DNA of 61,667 nt from UMGS1484 sp045593325 (GCA_045593325.1 JAZNWL010000046.1:1-61667), one strand, 5' to 3'. Counted from the stretch's first letter, positions 32,762 to 42,136 are shown. The notes: generated from the letters alone by a model not told the origin. Translations and numbers: made by a program.

Positions 32762-34210
32762 ATGCAACAATTCGCAGACAAATTGTTAGACTTGGTTGCC
32801 AATGCCAATGCCGTCCTTTCTGACTACATCTTAATTGTACTGTTGGTGGGAACCGGCATCTTCTTTACCATTGCCACTCGCTTCGTGCAAGTTCGTTGCT
32901 TTGGTCAAGGGTTGAAAAACGTTTTTGGGAACCTTTCTCTTCGTGGTGGAAAACAAGAAAACGGGTTAAGCTCTTTCCAAGCTCTTGCCACCGCCATTGC
33001 CGCCCAAGTTGGTACCGGTAACATTGTTGGTGCATCCGGCGCTATTTTAATTGGTGGTCCCGGTGCTATCTTCTGGATGTGGATTATCGCCTTCTTTGGT
33101 ATGGCAACGATTTACGCTGAAGCCGTATTGGCTCAAAAAACCCGTGTGCAAACTGCCGACGGTGAAATTCATGGTGGTCCTGTTTATTACATCAAAGCGG
33201 CATTTAAAGGAAAATTCGGCACCTTCTTAGCAGGGTTCTTTGCCGTTGCCATTTCCTTAGCTCTTGGCTTTATGGGTACTATGGTACAATCCAACTCCAT
33301 TGCTGAATCCTGCAACACAGCATTTGGGATCGATGGCTGGATTGTCGGTGTAATCATCGCTGCCGTTTCCATCTTTATTTTCCTTGGCGGTATCAAACGA
33401 ATTGCTTCGGTAACCGAAAAATTAGTTCCTATTATGGCTGTTATTTTCTTGGTAGGCAGTTTGATTGTTTTAATTTGCCGTATTCAATATGTTCCCGAGA
33501 CCTTCGGTTTAATCTTCAAATCCGCGTTTGCTCCCAAGGCTTTCATCGGCGGTACTGCCGGTATGGCCATTAAAACCGCCATCAGCCAAGGGGCAAAACG
33601 AGGTCTTTTCTCTAACGAAGCCGGTATGGGTTCTACCCCCCATGCCCACGCTATGGCAAACGTAAAACGCGCTCACGACCAAGGTACAACCGCTATTGTT
33701 GGTGTGTTTATTGATACCTTCGTGGTGTTGACTATGACCGCTTTGGTTGTAATTACCACCTTGTTTACCGGAAACGGTCCCTTTGCAGGTGCCAACGCCA
33801 ACACCTATGCTACTATGTTAAAAAACAGCGGTATTACCAAAAACAACGCCATGCAAACTGCCGTTGGCAGCGTTTTCGACCAAACCGGTATTGAAGGACT
33901 TGGCAGCATGTTTGTTGCTGTTTGTTTGTTGTTTTTCGCTTATTCCACCATTATCAGTTGGAATTTCTTCGGTAAAACCAACGTACAATACTTATTTAAA
34001 AACAACAAGATTGCTACCGTTGTTTATTCTATTCTTGCCATTGGTTTTATTGTACTTGGCTCTTTGTTGAAAAATGATTTAGTTTGGGAATTATTTGACT
34101 TCTTCAACTATTTGATGGTTCTCCCCAACGTAATTGCTTTGATTGCTTTGGGTAAACTGGTTAAAGAAGAAGCCACCGCAAAGAAAACCGCAGAAAAAAT
34201 GGTAAAATAA
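32762..34210 (+). CDS. alanine/glycine:cation symporter (AGCS family)
   Basis: Sodium- or proton-coupled uptake of glycine or alanine. The 482-residue protein has around ten or eleven membrane segments and family motifs including FQALATAIAAQVGTGNIVG, MGSTPHAHAMA and KRGLFSNEAG. GGAGG precedes the ATG. The glycine riboswitch immediately upstream makes glycine the likely substrate. It is a single-gene unit closed by a bidirectional terminator. Confidence 0.95.
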   Translation: MQQFADKLLDLVANANAVLSDYILIVLLVGTGIFFTIATRFVQVRCFGQGLKNVFGNLSLRGGKQENGLSSFQALATAIAAQVGTGNIVGASGAILIGGPGAIFWMWIIAFFGMATIYAEAVLAQKTRVQTADGEIHGGPVYYIKAAFKGKFGTFLAGFFAVAISLALGFMGTMVQSNSIAESCNTAFGIDGWIVGVIIAAVSIFIFLGGIKRIASVTEKLVPIMAVIFLVGSLIVLICRIQYVPETFGLIFKSAFAPKAFIGGTAGMAIKTAISQGAKRGLFSNEAGMGSTPHAHAMANVKRAHDQGTTAIVGVFIDTFVVLTMTALVVITTLFTGNGPFAGANANTYATMLKNSGITKNNAMQTAVGSVFDQTGIEGLGSMFVAVCLLFFAYSTIISWNFFGKTNVQYLFKNNKIATVVYSILAIGFIVLGSLLKNDLVWELFDFFNYLMVLPNVIALIALGKLVKEEATAKKTAEKMVK

Positions 34211-34221
34211 TTTGAACATAC

Positions 34222-34262
34222 AAAAAGGCTGTAACACCGAGCTTGGTGTTACAGCCTTTTCT
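34222..34262. terminator. bidirectional terminator between agcS and mrnC
   Basis: AAAAGGCTGTAACACC and its exact complement form a 16-pair stem with a GAGCTT loop and T tails on both strands, between two convergent genes. Confidence 0.9.
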
Positions 34263-34649
34263 TTATTCATCAAACATTTTATAGAACAGTTCCACCGCTC
34301 TGGCAACGTTCCCGTTTAAATAGAGCCAGCCAAACAAGGCTTCCACGCCGGTTGCCTGGTGATATTGGGCACGGGTGGAACTTTTGGGAGCACGAACCGT
34401 ATGGGCATTTCTCCCCCGTTTAAAAACCTCATACTCCTTTTCGGAAAGCAGATCTTTAACTTTCAAGAACCCTTCTGCCTGAGCAGGGGCACTGACCATG
34501 GTTACTTTTGCCTGATTGAGTTCCCTGGCAGGGCGATTGGCTTTGCAGGCGATCCATTCCCGGGTGAGCAGTTCATACACCCCATCCCCCACAAAAGCAA
34601 GGGTTGCAGGGCTGAGATTGTCGGGATTACAAGGCACATCTAACAATCG
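34263..34649 (-). CDS. mrnC: Mini-ribonuclease 3
   Basis: An RNase III-type catalytic domain without the double-stranded RNA-binding domain; it matures 23S rRNA in Bacillus. The 128-residue protein has LAFVGDGVYELLTRE, the signature region with acidic catalytic residues, and Y-H-Q-A-T-G-V-E-A-L-F-G-W-L near the end. The start at 34649 has AAGGTG and lies 13 bases after the obgE stop; the longer frame would overlap obgE. In many Firmicutes it lies next to cysS; here it follows obgE. Confidence 0.93.
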   Translation of the reverse strand, partial: RLLDVPCNPDNLSPATLAFVGDGVYELLTREWIACKANRPARELNQAKVTMVSAPAQAEGFLKVKDLLSEKEYEVFKRGRNAHTVRAPKSSTRAQYHQATGVEALFGWLYLNGNVARAVELFYKMFDE

Positions 34650-34662
34650 CATAGGCTTCACC

Positions 34663-35934
34663 TTAAGACACGTAGTCAAACTCGATATCGTAAATGCAAA
34701 CGGTATCGCCGTCCTGACAGCCTGCATCGATCAACGCTTGAATAATCCCGCTGGTGTGAAGAACCCGTTGGAAATATTGTAAAGATTCATAGTCCTCGGG
34801 ATTGATGGTGGTCATAATCTTTTTGAGGAATTCCGCTTCTACAATATAAGTGCCGTTTTCTTGGGTTATGGTGAACCGTTCTTTGGAAGCCATGATTTCT
34901 TCCACAGGAACAGGGTCAGCCTCGAAGGTTAAAATGGGAGGCAAGGTGCTAAGCACTGCCGCCACCCGATTGACAAGTTCCTGGGTACCTTCACAAATGG
35001 GAGCACAAATATCAAAATATTCGTAGCCCTTTTCTTCCACGTATTCTTTTACCCGTGCAATTTGTTCAGGGGTCGCCATATCGGTTTTATTCCCTGCCAC
35101 GATTTGAGGACGGGTGGAAAGTTCAGGACTATAAACCGCCAATTCTTTATTGATGGCTTCAAAATCCTCAATGGGGTCACGGCCTTCACTGCCGGAAACG
35201 TCCAGAATATGAACCAACAAACGGCACCGTTCCACGTGACGTAAGAACTGATGGCCCAAGCCAACCCCTTCCCCTGCGCCTTCAATCAGCCCGGGAATAT
35301 CCGCCATGACAAAGGAGGAACCTTCCCCTATGCGCACCACACCCAACACAGGGGTAATGGTGGTAAAATGGTAGTTGGCAATTTTGGGTTTTGCTTCACT
35401 GACCACTGAAACCAGGGTGGATTTGCCCACGTTGGGGAAACCCAGCAAACCTACGTCTGCCAACAGTTTCAATTCCAGTTGAACGTCCATTCCCTGCCCG
35501 GGCAATCCGCTTTTGGCAAAGCGGGGGGCTTGACGGGTTGCAGTGGCGAAATGGCTGTTTCCCCAGCCTCCTCTGCCCCCTTTGGCAACCACGTAGGATT
35601 CTTCTTCGTCGGAAACGTCTGCCAACAGGCGACCGCTTTCCACGTCTTTTACTAACGTTCCTTTGGGCACGGTGATGATCAGATCCTTCCCGTTTTTCCC
35701 AAAGCATTTTCCCGCACCGCCGTTTTGTCCGTTTTCAGCAGTATATTTCCGTTTATAGCGAAAATCTGCCAGGGTGGAAAGGTTGGTGTCTACCTTGAAG
35801 ACAATATTGCCACCGTAGCCCCCATCACCGCCGTCAGGTCCCCCTGCAGAAACAAATTTTTCACGGTGAAAGGAAACGGCACCGTTGCCGCCGTCCCCTG
35901 CTTTGATTTTAATTTTTGCAACGTCAATAAACAT
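34663..35934 (-). CDS. obgE: GTPase Obg/CgtA
   Basis: An essential GTPase of ribosome assembly and stress control. The glycine-rich Obg domain (residues about 1-158) begins MFIDVAKIKIKAGDGGNGAV. The G domain has GFPNVGKSTL, switch II DIPGLIEGA and NKTD. A C-terminal OCT domain is present (about 345-423), as in Gram-positive Obg. A terminator-like hairpin separates it from rpmA upstream, so it may be expressed at a lower level than the ribosomal protein genes. Confidence 0.97.
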   Translation of the reverse strand: MFIDVAKIKIKAGDGGNGAVSFHREKFVSAGGPDGGDGGYGGNIVFKVDTNLSTLADFRYKRKYTAENGQNGGAGKCFGKNGKDLIITVPKGTLVKDVESGRLLADVSDEEESYVVAKGGRGGWGNSHFATATRQAPRFAKSGLPGQGMDVQLELKLLADVGLLGFPNVGKSTLVSVVSEAKPKIANYHFTTITPVLGVVRIGEGSSFVMADIPGLIEGAGEGVGLGHQFLRHVERCRLLVHILDVSGSEGRDPIEDFEAINKELAVYSPELSTRPQIVAGNKTDMATPEQIARVKEYVEEKGYEYFDICAPICEGTQELVNRVAAVLSTLPPILTFEADPVPVEEIMASKERFTITQENGTYIVEAEFLKKIMTTINPEDYESLQYFQRVLHTSGIIQALIDAGCQDGDTVCIYDIEFDYVS

Positions 35935-35953
35935 TGGGTATTCCCCCTTTTAA

Positions 35954-35993
35954 AAGAAAAAGGGAAAGGGAACCGATATCGGATTCCTTTCCC
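35954..35993 (-). terminator. terminator-like hairpin between rpmA and obgE
   Basis: GGGAAAGG-A-ATCCGAT pairs with ATCGG-TTCCCTTTCCC, followed on the minus strand by TTTTTCTTTT. It would attenuate read-through from rplU-prp-rpmA into obgE-mrnC. Confidence 0.65.
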
Positions 35994-36013
35994 CTTGCAA
36001 GTCATTTCAAGAC

Positions 36014-36298
36014 TTATTGTTCCACAGCGTAAACACTGATTTGTTTACGGTCACGACCCATACGTTCGTATTTTACTTTACCGTCGATCAAGGCGAACAA
36101 AGTATCATCGGAGCCACGGCCAACGTTGTTGCCGGCATGGATGTGGGTACCGCGTTGACGAATCAGGATGTTACCGGCCAAAACGAATTGACCGTCTGCA
36201 CGTTTGGGTCCTAAACGTTTGGATTCAGAATCACGACCGTTTTTGGTAGAACCAACGCCCTTTTTATGAGCGAATAATTGAATATTTACACAAAACAT
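36014..36298 (-). CDS. rpmA: 50S ribosomal protein L27 with cleavable N-terminal extension
   Basis: 94 residues. It begins MFCVNIQLFAHKKG: the Firmicute extension cut by Prp just before the Ala/His-Lys-Lys-Gly end of mature L27. The rest (GVGSTKNGRDSESKRLG, RQRGTHIHAGNNVGRG) is typical. The gene for the cleaving protease is directly upstream. Confidence 0.97.
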   Translation of the reverse strand: MFCVNIQLFAHKKGVGSTKNGRDSESKRLGPKRADGQFVLAGNILIRQRGTHIHAGNNVGRGSDDTLFALIDGKVKYERMGRDRKQISVYAVEQ

Positions 36299-36299
36299 A

Positions 36300-36611
36300 T
36301 TATTTTCCTCCGTTCAAATTGAGATAACAAATCCGTAAATTGCGGGGATACTGCAATGCGATTTCTTTCAAATGAGCCAGCAGACCTGAAAGCAAAGGAT
36401 GAGGGATTTCGCAATAAAGGGAAAAAACACCGTCTTCACAATGGGCTTTGGCACAACAGCCTTGTTGTTCCAAACAATTTGCGGTTAAAATTACCGCAGA
36501 GGATACCGCACTGCAAACAATATCTTCACCCTGAGCGGCAAACCCACTGTGCCCTTGCACGTAAAAGCCGCAAGGCTTATTTTCTCGCATACTGAAAACC
36601 GCAGTTGTCAT
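36300..36611 (-). CDS. prp: ribosomal-processing cysteine protease Prp
   Basis: A 103-residue cysteine protease that removes the L27 extension. The catalytic His lies in VQGHSGFA and the Cys in DIVCSAVS, both at family positions. It lies between rplU and rpmA, the conserved Firmicute order. Confidence 0.95.
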   Translation of the reverse strand: MTTAVFSMRENKPCGFYVQGHSGFAAQGEDIVCSAVSSAVILTANCLEQQGCCAKAHCEDGVFSLYCEIPHPLLSGLLAHLKEIALQYPRNLRICYLNLNGGK

Positions 36612-36617
36612 AAAGAA

Positions 36618-36923
36618 TTAACCAATAGCAGTGATTTCCACTTTGGTGTAGGGTTGACGATGACCCAATTTCCGTTTTTCGTTCTTTTTGGGTTTGTAGG
36701 TGAAAACAGTGATTTTCTTACCTTTACCGTTTTTCAGAACTTTCCGCTCTACGTTGATGTCCAAGGTAGGAGTACCTACTTGAATGCCGTTATCGTCTTC
36801 ATAAGCCAAAACGGTATCAAATTTGATTACCTCATCTGCTTCGTGGGGAAGCTTTTCGACGAACAATACATCGCCAACTTGTACTTTGTATTGTTTCCCG
36901 CCGGTTTGAATTACTGCGTACAT
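36618..36923 (-). CDS. rplU: 50S ribosomal protein L21
   Basis: A 101-residue rRNA-binding protein: MYAVIQTGGKQYKVQVGDVLFVEKL at the start and the H-R-Q-P-Y-T-K-V basic end. First gene of the rplU-prp-rpmA unit; preceded by a structured leader and a strong promoter. Confidence 0.97.
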   Translation of the reverse strand: MYAVIQTGGKQYKVQVGDVLFVEKLPHEADEVIKFDTVLAYEDDNGIQVGTPTLDINVERKVLKNGKGKKITVFTYKPKKNEKRKLGHRQPYTKVEITAIG

Positions 36924-36932
36924 AATGATTTC

Positions 36933-37025
36933 TCCGTTTCAATAGACTCGCTGTCAGAAGGGGCGGATTTGCATCACTTAGGGTGGTTTTTTACGCAACA
37001 AAAACCACCGCCCATAACAAGCGGC
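36933..37025 (-). promoter_or_regulatory. L21 leader RNA (autoregulatory), probable
   Basis: On the minus strand GGGCGG pairs with CCGCCC, enclosing a GGTGGTTTTT/AAAAACCACC hairpin, between the promoter and the rplU site. This position and shape match the L21 leader known in Firmicutes; I identify it from those two features only. Confidence 0.5.
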
Positions 37026-37031
37026 CTAATG

Positions 37032-37060
37032 AATATACCATAAAAGACCTGTCTTGTCAA
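37032..37060 (-). promoter_or_regulatory. promoter of rplU-prp-rpmA
   Basis: Perfect TTGACA (37055-37060), 17 bases, TATATT (37032-37037). Confidence 0.8.
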
Positions 37061-37108
37061 GGAATTTTCGTAAAATTTCTTTGATTTTCAAGGGTTTTTC
37101 GGCTTTTT

Positions 37109-38398
37109 CTACCCGGTTATCACATCAAGAATCGCCGAATTTGATGGAACGGGATCATTTCCCACCAAAACGCTTTGTTTTAACAGTGCCAAAGCGGGCT
37201 CTAACCGTTCCGGACGGTTGGTATGCAACCGAAACATAGGTTGCCCAACTGCACAAAAGCCGCCTTTTTTCACCAACACTTCTACCCCTGCGGTGGGGTC
37301 TATCGCATCTTCTTTTTTCTCTCTGCCCGCCCCCAGCAAACAGGCGGCTTTGCCCACCAACAGAGCGTCCACAGACTGAACGATCCCCTCTTGTTCACAC
37401 AGCAAGGGTTCGCAGATTTTTGCCTTGGGTAAACCCCGGGAAACGTCGCCACCCTGGGCGGCGATCCATTGCTCAAACACTTGATAAGCCTTACCGCTTT
37501 CTAATTGTTCCTGTGCCAAAGTTTTGGCCTTTTCCAAAGAACAGCCCAGCCCCATGGAAAGAAGGTGAGCAGAAAGCACCAAAGAAACTTCTTTTACGTC
37601 TTCGGGACCTTGATTTTTTACTACGGCAACACTTTCCATCACTTCCAAGGTATTGCCTACAGCAATCCCCAAAGGTTCATTCATATCGGTCAGCACCGCT
37701 GTCACCTTGCGGTTCTCCGCCTGACCGATGGCAATCATGGTTTTGGCAAGTTCCCGGGCTTCTTCCAAGGTTTTCATAAACGCCCCGTTGCCTACTTTCA
37801 CGTCCAACACAATATTCTTTGCCCCTGCTGCCAATTTTTTGCTCATAATACTGGCGGCAATCAAAGGAATACTGGCGGTAGTGGCGGTGACGTCCCGCAG
37901 GGCATAGATTTTTTTATCAGCAGGCGCCAATTCACCCGATTGAGTTACCACACCGCACCCGATTTCCTTGACCTGATTCAGAAAATCGGGTAAAGCCATT
38001 TCCAGTTGATATCCGGGAATGGACTCCAATTTATCGGCGGTACCTCCGGTGAATCCCAAACCCCGTCCTGACATTTTGGCAATTTTGCCCCCTGCGGCGG
38101 CAACAATGGGGGCAACGATAAAGGTGGTTTTATCCCCTACGCCCCCGGTACTGTGTTTATCCATAGAAAGATTGCCAAGGGAGGACAAATCCAACACGTT
38201 CCCCGACTCCATCATGAGTTTGGTCATGACAACGGTTTCTTCCAAAGTCATGCCTTGCAAACAAATTGCCATTAACAAGGCGGACATTTGATAATCGGGA
38301 ATCTCCCCCTTGGTAAATCCTTGAATACAAAAGGCAAGTTCCTTCCCGGTTAATGCCATTCCCTGCCGTTTACGGTCAATGATTTCCACCATATTCAT
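37109..38398 (-). CDS. pdp: pyrimidine-nucleoside phosphorylase
   Basis: Cleaves uridine and thymidine with phosphate. The 429-residue protein has the family signature in SGRGLGFTGGTADKLE, the N-terminal helical domain, and KHSTGGVGDKTT (phosphate site). It is the last of three genes with deoD and the rhamnosidase; the gap to deoD is 14 bases. The pair would feed nucleoside ribose or deoxyribose into central metabolism. Confidence 0.95.
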   Translation of the reverse strand: MNMVEIIDRKRQGMALTGKELAFCIQGFTKGEIPDYQMSALLMAICLQGMTLEETVVMTKLMMESGNVLDLSSLGNLSMDKHSTGGVGDKTTFIVAPIVAAAGGKIAKMSGRGLGFTGGTADKLESIPGYQLEMALPDFLNQVKEIGCGVVTQSGELAPADKKIYALRDVTATTASIPLIAASIMSKKLAAGAKNIVLDVKVGNGAFMKTLEEARELAKTMIAIGQAENRKVTAVLTDMNEPLGIAVGNTLEVMESVAVVKNQGPEDVKEVSLVLSAHLLSMGLGCSLEKAKTLAQEQLESGKAYQVFEQWIAAQGGDVSRGLPKAKICEPLLCEQEGIVQSVDALLVGKAACLLGAGREKKEDAIDPTAGVEVLVKKGGFCAVGQPMFRLHTNRPERLEPALALLKQSVLVGNDPVPSNSAILDVITG

Positions 38399-38412
38399 AG
38401 GTTCACCCCATT

Positions 38413-39159
38413 TTATAAGGAATCAATTCGGCAAGCAGTTTCCACTGCTAATTCCATCATTTGGGTAAAAGAGGTTTGACGCGCCTGAGCATCCAAGGAT
38501 TCCAAGGTAAACATATGGTCAGAAACGGTGCAAATGGTTAATGCCCGCTTGCCTGTTTTGGCGGCATTCATATACAATGCGGCAGTTTCCATTTCGGTGG
38601 CAAGAACCCCCATATCCCGAAATCGGACCAAATTCTTTTGGGCGTCCGGTAAATGTTCATCGTGAACGTAAAAATGATCACTGGTAATGATATTTCCAAC
38701 GTGGTACTTCATGCCTTTTTCCTTGGCAATTTCCACAGCGGTGGAAAGCAGTTCAAAATTGGCAATGGGAGCAAAGGTGCCGTCTAAATAAAAGCCGTCA
38801 GCAAACCCTGAATTGGTGCAACAGCCTTGTGCCAATACCAGATCCCGCACCTTTACGTGGTCACCCATGCCACCGCAAGTGCCAATGCGAATGATATTTT
38901 CCACCTGAAAAAACTCAAACAGTTCATAACTGTAAATTCCCATGGAGGGCATCCCCATACCGCTTGCCATCACCGAAACGGGAGTCCCCTTATAGGCACC
39001 GGTATACCCCTGTACTCCCCGCACGTTGTTCACCAGACGAGGGTTTTCCAAAAAGGTTTCGGCAATAAACTTTGAACGCAAAGGATCTCCGGGCATAAGC
39101 ACAGTTTTGGCAAAATCTGAGGGGACTGCATCAATATGAGGGGTGGGATATTGTTTCAT
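38413..39159 (-). CDS. deoD: purine-nucleoside phosphorylase, DeoD type
   Basis: Phosphorolysis of purine (deoxy)nucleosides; hexameric. The 248-residue protein has MPGDPLRSKFIAETFL, RIGTCGGMGDHVKVRDL and the active-site V-L-A-T-E-M-E-T-A-A-L-Y. It follows the rhamnosidase by 12 bases and precedes pdp. Confidence 0.95.
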   Translation of the reverse strand: MKQYPTPHIDAVPSDFAKTVLMPGDPLRSKFIAETFLENPRLVNNVRGVQGYTGAYKGTPVSVMASGMGMPSMGIYSYELFEFFQVENIIRIGTCGGMGDHVKVRDLVLAQGCCTNSGFADGFYLDGTFAPIANFELLSTAVEIAKEKGMKYHVGNIITSDHFYVHDEHLPDAQKNLVRFRDMGVLATEMETAALYMNAAKTGKRALTICTVSDHMFTLESLDAQARQTSFTQMMELAVETACRIDSL

Positions 39160-39171
39160 AAAAACCGCTCC

Positions 39172-41772
39172 TTATTTTACTTGTAAACAATGAGTGCCGC
39201 TATCCAAAACGAAAGAAAGGGTGTGATTGTGATAGGTGCTGTCCAAGGCAACCTCTTGTTCGTATACCTTTTCGGTTTCCTTAGCAGGCAAAGAAACGTG
39301 CGCTTTGGTGCCTGCGGGAACAGCGACCGTTGCCAAGAAAGATTCTTCCTTGGTGGTGCTGTCGAAAGACACGGTGATTGCCCCTTTCACAGTGGGCACC
39401 TGCACAGCGGCATACCGAAGTCCACCGGGTTGCAAATCCACAGTGAATTCTTCGAACCCTGCCACAACAGGACGAATTCCGAATAGCCCCCGAATAAGTT
39501 CTGCTCCTGCGGCAGAACCCCAGGGATGAGACCAGGTCATATTGCACTTATTCACAGGGTTCCAGGCTTCGGTGGTAATGGTGGCATCCAATTTATCCAA
39601 CATATATGCCCAGGTGCGAGCCCCTTCGGAAACGTCATCACTGAGGAGCAAGGAATTGGCATATTCCCCTCCACCACCCCGATATAACCCTTCCAACAGG
39701 AAGAAGGCACCGTAAACGCTCATACGAATGGCGTCTTGTTCTTTCAGGAACAATGCCAATTTTTCTTTCATGGCATCATCGGTGAAAATTCCTGCATATA
39801 AGGCATAAGCGGTGGCATGCTGTGCCATGTGATTGGCGGGAATCCCTTCTTCATTTAAGCCATCCACAAAAGCGCCTGCTTCGGTATTGTACAGTTTTTC
39901 AATCATGGTGGCTTTCAGCCGTTCTGCCATATTCCCGTAGGTTTCGGCATCCTTGGTTTGCCCCACAGCATTGGCAAGGTAAGCAAGATCACGCAGTGCC
40001 ACGTAGTTGATGCAGTTAAAGACCGTATTGTAAAAACTGTCGGCATAAGCATAATCATCCCGCTCGGTCATGGGCCAGTCAACCAATACCGCATCCCAGC
40101 CGTGACCGGTCATCAAGGCAGAACCGTAAAGCCCCACTTCTTCATTCCAAAGGTTATCATACAAGCAGGTTTTCAAAAGGTCATAGTTTCGTTTTACCAA
40201 CGAAAGATCTCCGGTATAGTCATAATCCAACCGCGCCATAACAATACGGAATAAGCCGTATTCCGCAGGCCAGGTGCGATGGGTCAGCAAATATTCCACG
40301 CTGAACCGAGTCAGGGCATTGCAATCCTGCACCCCTGCAGCAGTAAGCATATTGATGACCACGTCCCCTTCGTAAGCACAGCGTTCACGGGATTGGGAAT
40401 CCACGTACAAATTCTGGTTGGTGGCTTCAATGGTATATTTACACAGATCATAAATAGCGTTCAACAGTTCACTGGAAGAGGTAAAATAAGAGGCGCTTTC
40501 TTCAAAGGGCGTGCGATATGCCACACCACGGATATTTTCACAGGTAACGTCCCCTGCAAGACCTTTGATTTCCACATAACGGAAGGTCTTCATGCCCAAA
40601 GAAGTCAGGCAGTTCTCCCCTGCTTTCAACCGCCAATGTTCTTCATACACGTTAGACGTCCGCATACGGTACCGAACACTGCCGTCTTCATTTAATTCTT
40701 CCCCATAATACAAATCAATATCACAGGGGGCATCACAGTCTATTTCCAATTCCAGACCGCCGATGATTTCTTTCCCCAAATCCACAATCAGGTTGCCTTC
40801 TTCGGTAACTTCCACCGAAGATGCAGGTTTTTTATATAGCCCCACCACGGGAGCGGGATAGGGACGAATGGTCACGTCATCTGCCATCTCTCCCTGCACA
40901 GCGGCAGGAACAAACTTCCCTTGATACAGGGGTTCATCCCAACCGTAGGGCCACACTTCCCCATTGATATTATCGGGAGAAGCAGGGAAATAATTGGTGC
41001 CGATGGAACCATCGGGACGGTATAAAAGCGTACCATCCAAAGCTTCAAAGCCTGTGGCATCCTCAAACAAAACCCTTTTATTGCCCTTTTCATCAAAGAG
41101 CACCAGACGGGCGGCAAAACGATGATCTTCCGGGGTGTAACATTTGGCACAAATGCAGTTTGCCCCTTCTTTCAAACAGTTGGTTATATCAAAGGTGTCA
41201 TAATACAAAACCATGCATTCTCCCCGATTGTGATACCGAGTGGGGCCGATGCCAACGTACTCCCCGTTACATCCGGCATGATAAATATACTGACGGGCTT
41301 TTTCAGGAGAGCGGGCGGTTACTTGCAACAGGGCTTTATAGGGTTTGGAAGCCAAGGAAACTTCTTTACGAAGCAAGCAGAAATCCGGGGCTTCCCCTTC
41401 CCCGTTTTGTGCCCAAACAGCAGTAGGATTCCAGTTTTCTTTGGCGGTGAAAAAGACCTTGGGAGCAGAAAACCCGCTGATCGTCCCTTGTTCATCCACC
41501 GTTTGCACACAGCAAAGGTACATAGCATCTTCTTCCAGGGCATCACCCAAACCGTCAAGGGTAATCCCCGTGGTTTGGGTGGTGTTCAGCACACCCGAAT
41601 CAAAACAATAGGATTCCTCCTGCATGGCTGCCAAAGATCTGGCAAAAACGAAACGGCATCCAACAGACTTCCCTTTTGCCAAAGTAAAGGAAAAAGAAAG
41701 AAAATCTTTGGAAACCGATAAAGGCTGAGATAATAAATTGATGGTGGTTAAAACAGGTTGTTTCGTATTCAT
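39172..41772 (-). CDS. alpha-L-rhamnosidase (GH78)
   Basis: An inverting glycosidase that removes terminal L-rhamnose. The 866-residue protein has an N-terminal beta domain, a carbohydrate-binding-like domain with G-E-E-L-N-E-D-G-S-V-R-Y, and an (alpha/alpha)6 catalytic barrel. Family acidic motifs are seen in DSQSRERCAYEGD and DALVDWP-type sequence; NLYVDSQSRER and ATITTEAWNP, SHPWGSAAGAE are characteristic. No signal peptide is present, so it acts on imported oligosaccharides or glycosides. ATG 41772 is nine bases after GAGGAG; the longer frame from 41796 lacks a site. It heads an operon with deoD and pdp. Confidence 0.92.
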   Translation of the reverse strand: MNTKQPVLTTINLLSQPLSVSKDFLSFSFTLAKGKSVGCRFVFARSLAAMQEESYCFDSGVLNTTQTTGITLDGLGDALEEDAMYLCCVQTVDEQGTISGFSAPKVFFTAKENWNPTAVWAQNGEGEAPDFCLLRKEVSLASKPYKALLQVTARSPEKARQYIYHAGCNGEYVGIGPTRYHNRGECMVLYYDTFDITNCLKEGANCICAKCYTPEDHRFAARLVLFDEKGNKRVLFEDATGFEALDGTLLYRPDGSIGTNYFPASPDNINGEVWPYGWDEPLYQGKFVPAAVQGEMADDVTIRPYPAPVVGLYKKPASSVEVTEEGNLIVDLGKEIIGGLELEIDCDAPCDIDLYYGEELNEDGSVRYRMRTSNVYEEHWRLKAGENCLTSLGMKTFRYVEIKGLAGDVTCENIRGVAYRTPFEESASYFTSSSELLNAIYDLCKYTIEATNQNLYVDSQSRERCAYEGDVVINMLTAAGVQDCNALTRFSVEYLLTHRTWPAEYGLFRIVMARLDYDYTGDLSLVKRNYDLLKTCLYDNLWNEEVGLYGSALMTGHGWDAVLVDWPMTERDDYAYADSFYNTVFNCINYVALRDLAYLANAVGQTKDAETYGNMAERLKATMIEKLYNTEAGAFVDGLNEEGIPANHMAQHATAYALYAGIFTDDAMKEKLALFLKEQDAIRMSVYGAFFLLEGLYRGGGGEYANSLLLSDDVSEGARTWAYMLDKLDATITTEAWNPVNKCNMTWSHPWGSAAGAELIRGLFGIRPVVAGFEEFTVDLQPGGLRYAAVQVPTVKGAITVSFDSTTKEESFLATVAVPAGTKAHVSLPAKETEKVYEQEVALDSTYHNHTLSFVLDSGTHCLQVK

Positions 41773-41809
41773 AATCATTCGCTCCTCAACAAGCAATACT
41801 TATAATTTC

Positions 41810-41838
41810 AGTATACCACAATTTTCCTGTGGTTACAA
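41810..41838 (-). promoter_or_regulatory. promoter of the rhamnosidase-deoD-pdp operon
   Basis: TTGTAA (41833-41838), 17 bases, TATACT (41810-41815) with an extended TGG. The spacer begins CCACA and ends TGTGG, a possible operator. Confidence 0.6.
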
Positions 41839-41853
41839 CACAAATCAAAGAAA

Positions 41854-41886
41854 ATGCACCCTTTCGGTTTTCCCGAAAAGGTGCAT
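41854..41886 (-). terminator. terminator of the 58-residue membrane protein gene
   Basis: ATGCACC-TTTTCGG and CCGAAA-GGGTGCAT form a stem with a TTTTC-type loop, followed by TTTTCTTTG on the minus strand. Confidence 0.75.
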
Positions 41887-41893
41887 ACTTAAA

Positions 41894-42070
41894 CTAATCT
41901 TCGTTAATTTCTTCCACGTGGCTTTGTTCTTCCTGTTCTTCTTTTTTAGAAAACTTGGGAACCAACCACAAAGCCCCAATGGCAACCACGCAAACCACAG
42001 CCAGTGCCAACAAAACGTACATGGTGGTATTGGAATTGTCCCCCAAGGGAAGAGCGGTTAAAAAGCGCAT
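41894..42070 (-). CDS. small single-pass membrane protein
   Basis: 58 residues: a short exposed N terminus with G-D-N-S-N-T-T, one membrane helix (MYVLLALAVVCVVAIGALWLV, shortened), two Lys, and an acidic tail, EEQEEQSHVEEINED. AAAGGA is nine bases upstream of the ATG at 42070. The gene has its own terminator and is divergent from tmcAL. The shape recalls surface-protein anchor ends, but no sortase motif is present. Not recognised. Confidence 0.7.
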   Translation of the reverse strand: MRFLTALPLGDNSNTTMYVLLALAVVCVVAIGALWLVPKFSKKEEQEEQSHVEEINED

Positions 42071-42108
42071 ATCACAACATCCTTTCGGTGGGAAAATTTT
42101 CAGAAGTA

Positions 42109-42136
42109 TTGAAATTTCACCCAAATCTTGTATAAT
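42109..42136 (+). promoter_or_regulatory. promoter of tmcAL and the HAD gene
   Basis: TTGAAA (42109-42114), 16 bases, perfect TATAAT (42131-42136). Confidence 0.7.
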
